53,278 nt of DNA, taken from assembly GCA_934490165.1 (NCBI GenBank), contig CAKSTB010000019.1, forward strand, positions 1 to 53,278, given 5' to 3'. Below are positions 51,115 to 53,278 of this stretch, in pieces. The notes under the pieces were generated by a model. The model made no database searches and was not told the DNA's origin. It worked only from the letters and a program-made list of their open reading frames with translations. Numbering within the stretch: position 1 is the first letter of the stretch; the number at the start of each line of letters is the position of its first letter. The position numbers and the translations under genes were made by a program. The stretch is from an uncultured Ruminiclostridium sp. (GTDB lineage: Bacteria > Bacillota > Clostridia > Oscillospirales > Ruminococcaceae).

Positions 51115-52080
51115 TTAAAATTCATAATTCCCAGTCATGCCGCCGACCTTTCTGTCTATCCATGTAATTATATCGTCGAAAACTATTTCCTTCATAGTTT
51201 CGTTTACCAGCTCATGCCGCGCCCCGGGGTACAGCTTGATATCCACGTTGCAGTTTTCGTTTATCAGCTTTGTGTATACGTTTCTGACACCCTTGCCGTA
51301 GCTTCCGACAGGGTCGGCTGTTCCCGCCATAAATATGATCGGGAGCTTTTTCGGAACTTTCTCAGCCCACTGCTGACTTGATACTCTGCGAAGAAGGGTA
51401 GTGAGGTCAACAAATCCGCTTGCGGTGAAAACAAAGTTGCTCTTTTCATCATCAATATATTTCTTGACAACATCTCTGTCGTGCGTGAGCCAGTCGTAGA
51501 TGGTCTGACTGTCTTTTATTCTGTCGTTGTACACGCCGAAAATGAGAGTATTCAGCTTATCGCTGCGGAAACGCTCGCCTTTTACAGATGCCGCGGAGCG
51601 GGTCGCTCTGACACCTATTTCGGAAAGCGCCTTGTCATCGCCTGTGCCCATGATCACTGCGCAGGTAAGCTCATTCGGAAAACGTGTCAGGTACAGCCTT
51701 GCGATAAAGCTTCCCATACTGTGACCTATCAGGATATAGGGGAGAGCAGGGTACTTCTTTTTCATTATCATAGTCATGCGGTGCAGGTCGTTTACAAGGT
51801 GGCTCCAGCCGTCTTTAGGAGCAAAGTAGCCGAGATCATCGTTGGATCTCACGCTGTTTCCGTGCCCGAGGTGATCGTTGCCGCATACTATATATCCGTG
51901 GGAAGTAAGAAAATCCGCAAAGTGCTCATAACGTTCTATATACTCGCACATACCGTGGGAGATCTGGATAATGCCTTTATAGCCGCCGTTTACAAGAGCT
52001 GTCGGTACATAAATATAATAGGCACAGTTATCCGTGCCGTTTGAGGATTCAAAAGTGCCGGTAAGCTTTTCGTATGCCAT
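51115..52080 (-). CDS. alpha/beta hydrolase, monoacylglycerol lipase type
   Basis: A 321-residue serine hydrolase of the lysophospholipase/monoglyceride lipase group. HGMCEYIERYEHFADFL, GNDHLGHGNS and nucleophile elbow IGHSMGSFIARLY (Ser) are followed by late Asp in AGTADPVGSYG and His in PGARHELVNE. No signal peptide, so cytoplasmic. The start at 52080 follows AAAGGAG (11 nt); 37 upstream codons are rejected because they cover the promoter region. Confidence 0.88.
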   Translation of the reverse strand: MAYEKLTGTFESSNGTDNCAYYIYVPTALVNGGYKGIIQISHGMCEYIERYEHFADFLTSHGYIVCGNDHLGHGNSVRSNDDLGYFAPKDGWSHLVNDLHRMTMIMKKKYPALPYILIGHSMGSFIARLYLTRFPNELTCAVIMGTGDDKALSEIGVRATRSAASVKGERFRSDKLNTLIFGVYNDRIKDSQTIYDWLTHDRDVVKKYIDDEKSNFVFTASGFVDLTTLLRRVSSQQWAEKVPKKLPIIFMAGTADPVGSYGKGVRNVYTKLINENCNVDIKLYPGARHELVNETMKEIVFDDIITWIDRKVGGMTGNYEF

Positions 52081-52129
52081 AATGTTGCTTTCTCCTTTCA
52101 TCGGACGCAGTAATGTGTTTATATACACT

Positions 52130-52158
52130 ATTATAACAAATAAAGCCCGGAAATACAA
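52130..52158 (-). promoter_or_regulatory. promoter of the hydrolase-nadE unit
   Basis: Minus strand TTGTAT (52153-52158), 17-bp spacer, TATAAT (52130-52135). Confidence 0.7.
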
Positions 52159-52237
52159 GCAAAAAGGTAAAAACAGAAATATCCCTGCCACATAATTACT
52201 TAACAGGGTTAAAAAAAGAAAAAATTTTAAAAAAGTC

Positions 52238-52266
52238 TTGACAACGTAAATTTACTGTGTTATAAT
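52238..52266 (+). promoter_or_regulatory. tRNA cluster promoter
   Basis: TTGACA (52238-52243), 17-bp spacer, TATAAT (52261-52266): perfect consensus, about 54 bp before the first tRNA. Confidence 0.9.
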
Positions 52267-52319
52267 ATACAAGCGTCAAAGAGATGTGTGTATTTGTTGC
52301 AGCACATTTTGACTGATAC

Positions 52320-52394
52320 GCGGGTGTAGTTCAATGGCTAGAATCCCAGCCTTCCAAGCTGGTTGTGTGGGTTCGATTCCCATCACCCGCTCCA
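52320..52394 (+). tRNA. tRNA-Gly(UCC)
   Basis: Acceptor GCGGGTG pairs with CACCCGC; anticodon loop CTTCCAA gives UCC; T-loop GTTCGATTC present; CCA encoded. Confidence 0.97.
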
Positions 52395-52453
52395 TTGTTC
52401 TTGCGTCAGCAAGGGCTTTAATATGATAATAAATATGCAAATGTGATGACCAT

Positions 52454-52530
<77 letters not shown>

Positions 52531-52535
52531 TTTAT

Positions 52536-52613
52536 GGTGGGTGTAGCGTAGCTGGTTAACGCGTCGGATTGTGGTCCCGAAGATCGTGGGTTCGAGTCCC
52601 ATCTCCCACCCCA
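52536..52613 (+). tRNA. tRNA-His(GUG)
   Basis: Encodes the extra 5' G at -1 opposite C73, typical of tRNA-His; anticodon loop TTGTGGT gives GUG; CCA encoded. By my alignment acceptor pair 6-67 is U-U rather than a base pair. Confidence 0.95.
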
Positions 52614-52627
52614 TATTTATTACAAGC

Positions 52628-52666
52628 AAATGCCGCCTGCGCTGGGCTTAAGTGCCGGCGGCATTT
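52628..52666 (+). terminator. hairpin between tRNA-His and tRNA-Gln
   Basis: AAATGCCGCC / GGCGGCATTT stem followed by GTTTATA. It may end part of the transcription before tRNA-Gln or act in processing. Confidence 0.55.
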
Positions 52667-52676
52667 GTTTATATAC

Positions 52677-52751
52677 TGGGATATAGCCAAGCGGTAAGGC
52701 AACGGACTTTGACTCCGTCACTCGTGGGTTCAAATCCCGCTATCCCAGCCA
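52677..52751 (+). tRNA. tRNA-Gln(UUG)
   Basis: Acceptor TGGGATA pairs with TATCCCA; anticodon loop CTTTGAC gives UUG; T-loop GTTCAAATC; CCA encoded. Confidence 0.97.
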
Positions 52752-52892
52752 AATGTAAATCCTCTCTGTGACTACGATTGAGTGGATTTTTCCTTTTTGT
52801 GATTTTGTGCTGTAATCGGCGATTACGCCACAATTACGCCATTTGTGTTTATCAACGGCTACACAAAATATCTTGTAATCCTGCAATATCAG

Positions 52893-52921
52893 TTGACAAT
52901 TCAGAATTGATATGATATAAT
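52893..52921 (+). promoter_or_regulatory. promoter of the tRNA-Pro-like repeat
   Basis: TTGACA (52893-52898), 17-bp spacer, TATAAT (52916-52921): perfect consensus. Transcription would begin near 52928, 23 nt before the tRNA-like sequence. Confidence 0.88.
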
Positions 52922-52950
52922 ATTTACGCTGAAAACGCATCAGATATTAT

Positions 52951-52988
52951 CGAGGTGTAGCGCAGGTGGTAGCGCGCCTGCTTTGGGC
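52951..52988 (+). pseudogene. 5' half of tRNA-Pro(UGG), copy 1
   Basis: CGAGGTG acceptor strand, TA, D-arm with GCGC/GCGC stem, G, anticodon-stem 5' strand CCTGC and loop TTTGGGC containing UGG. The expected 3' half (GCAGG stem strand, T-arm, CACCTCG, CCA) does not follow and is not found in the unit. Either a truncated tRNA, a split or interrupted tRNA whose 3' part lies outside the window, or a tRNA-mimic RNA. Confidence 0.7.
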
Positions 52989-53154
52989 AAAAAACACGAG
53001 CGCTGCCGGTGGCAGATAAAGCGAGCGTTTTTTGGCGCAGCGGTCGGAATGTCAAGGCTCGGTACGAGCCGAAGAGATTACGGGCACCGCAAGAGGGCGA
53101 ACAAAGCAGCGAAGAAACTGAGTATATAAAAAATTTAATATATTATAGTCATAT

Positions 53155-53192
53155 CGAGGTGTAGCGCAGGTGGTAGCGCGCCTGTTTTGGGC
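53155..53192 (+). pseudogene. 5' half of tRNA-Pro(UGG), copy 2
   Basis: Same as copy 1 except anticodon stem CCTGT, which would weaken or shift one pair. Window ends before any 3' half could be seen. Confidence 0.65.
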
Positions 53193-53278
53193 GAAAAACG
53201 TGAGCGCTGCCGGTGGCAGATAAAGCGAGCGTTTTTTGGCGCAGCGGTCGGAATGTCAAGGCTCGGTACGAGCCGAAG

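Larger units (their letters stand above)
52951..53278 (+). repeat. 204-bp tandem repeat with tRNA-Pro 5' half
   Basis: Unit 1 is 52951-53154; unit 2 starts at 53155 and is cut by the window end at 53278. The 124 comparable bases are almost identical. After the tRNA-like part each unit has an A-tract/U-tract hairpin (AAAAAAC with GTTTTTT, enclosing CTGCC-GGT-GGCAG), then GGCTCG-GTA-CGAGCC as a perfect hairpin, then a purine-rich stretch and an AT-rich join. Differences in the A-tract arm (AAAAAAC in unit 1, AAAAACG in unit 2) keep seven pairs in both, so the fold seems to be conserved. Confidence 0.85.

Noticed and set aside
53050..53130. 26-codon basic peptide in the repeat unit (MSRLGTSRRDYGHRK onward)
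   Set aside because: An ATG and frame exist but there is no ribosome site, and hairpin structure explains the sequence better.
52982..53154. Group I intron in tRNA-Pro
   Set aside because: Insertion at 37/38 would fit, but I see none of the conserved group I core sequences and no 3' exon in the window.

Overview
The window looks like a chromosomal stretch of an anaerobic Gram-positive gut bacterium of the Oscillospiraceae (Ruminococcus-like Eubacteriales, Bacillota). This is an inference from gene content and style, not a database match. The supports are a SpoIIR sporulation gene, the L21-Prp-L27 cluster with a cleavable L27 N-terminus, MurT/GatD, an FMN riboswitch in front of an ECF S-component, strong AAGGAGG-type ribosome binding sites, consensus sigma-A promoters (often TTGACA-17-TATAAT), moderate GC and glycan-degrading enzymes.

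Layout. 1-330: non-coding left end and terminator. 329-3659 (-): ribbon-helix-helix regulator followed by clpB. 3902-9622 (-): L-fucose catabolism, transcribed fucI-kinase-fucU-fucA-fucO. 9858-11824 (+): murT-gatD for lipid II amidation, with a GatD that appears to have lost its catalytic residues. 11882-13754 (-): repeat-linker membrane protein and L28. 13961-18876 (-): GH95 alpha-L-fucosidase, an ATP-grasp enzyme, a membrane protein and tyrA. 19067-24156 (+): heterodimeric ABC exporter, SPL-like radical SAM protein and GNAT acetyltransferase. 24236-25099 (-): autoregulated MarR/membrane-protein pair. 25194-28052: divergent AraC regulator and GH127 beta-L-arabinofuranosidase. 28136-32502 (-): rplU-prp-rpmA, obg-mrnC, yitT and yebC. 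32705-33799 (-): ychF. 33952-34692 (+): NERD protein. 34693-35618: intergenic block with a likely small RNA gene and a three-copy repeat. 35619-40385 (+): yfmF-yfmH, lgt, folD and a 67-residue membrane protein. 40435-42796 (+): rpmG-secE-nusG-rplK-rplA. 42976-43917 (+): protein of unknown function. 44081-44998 (-): RibU-type S-component with FMN riboswitch. 45039-47439 (-): MutS-like ATPase and HD hydrolase. 47597-52080: membrane protein (+), then spoIIR, nadE and an alpha/beta hydrolase (-). 52238-52751 (+): tRNA genes Gly, Arg, His and Gln. 52893-53278: a consensus promoter and a 204-bp tandem repeat whose units begin with the 5' half of a tRNA-Pro.

How the genes work together. The GH95 fucosidase would release L-fucose from host or plant glycans. 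FucU and FucI convert it to L-fuculose, the FGGY kinase phosphorylates it, FucA splits it to DHAP and L-lactaldehyde, and FucO reduces lactaldehyde to 1,2-propanediol. No sugar transporter is present. GH127 under its own AraC regulator adds arabinofuranoside degradation. Most of the rest is housekeeping.

Most worth a second look: (1) the tRNA-Pro 5'-half tandem repeat at the right end, (2) the promoter-hairpin-pyrimidine-rich-terminator small RNA near 34915-35071, (3) the GatD homologue lacking its Cys nucleophile and His, and (4) several palindromic leader elements at the fucose, GH95, obg and GH127 genes. The right end stops inside a repeat, which suggests the window may be an assembly contig broken there.
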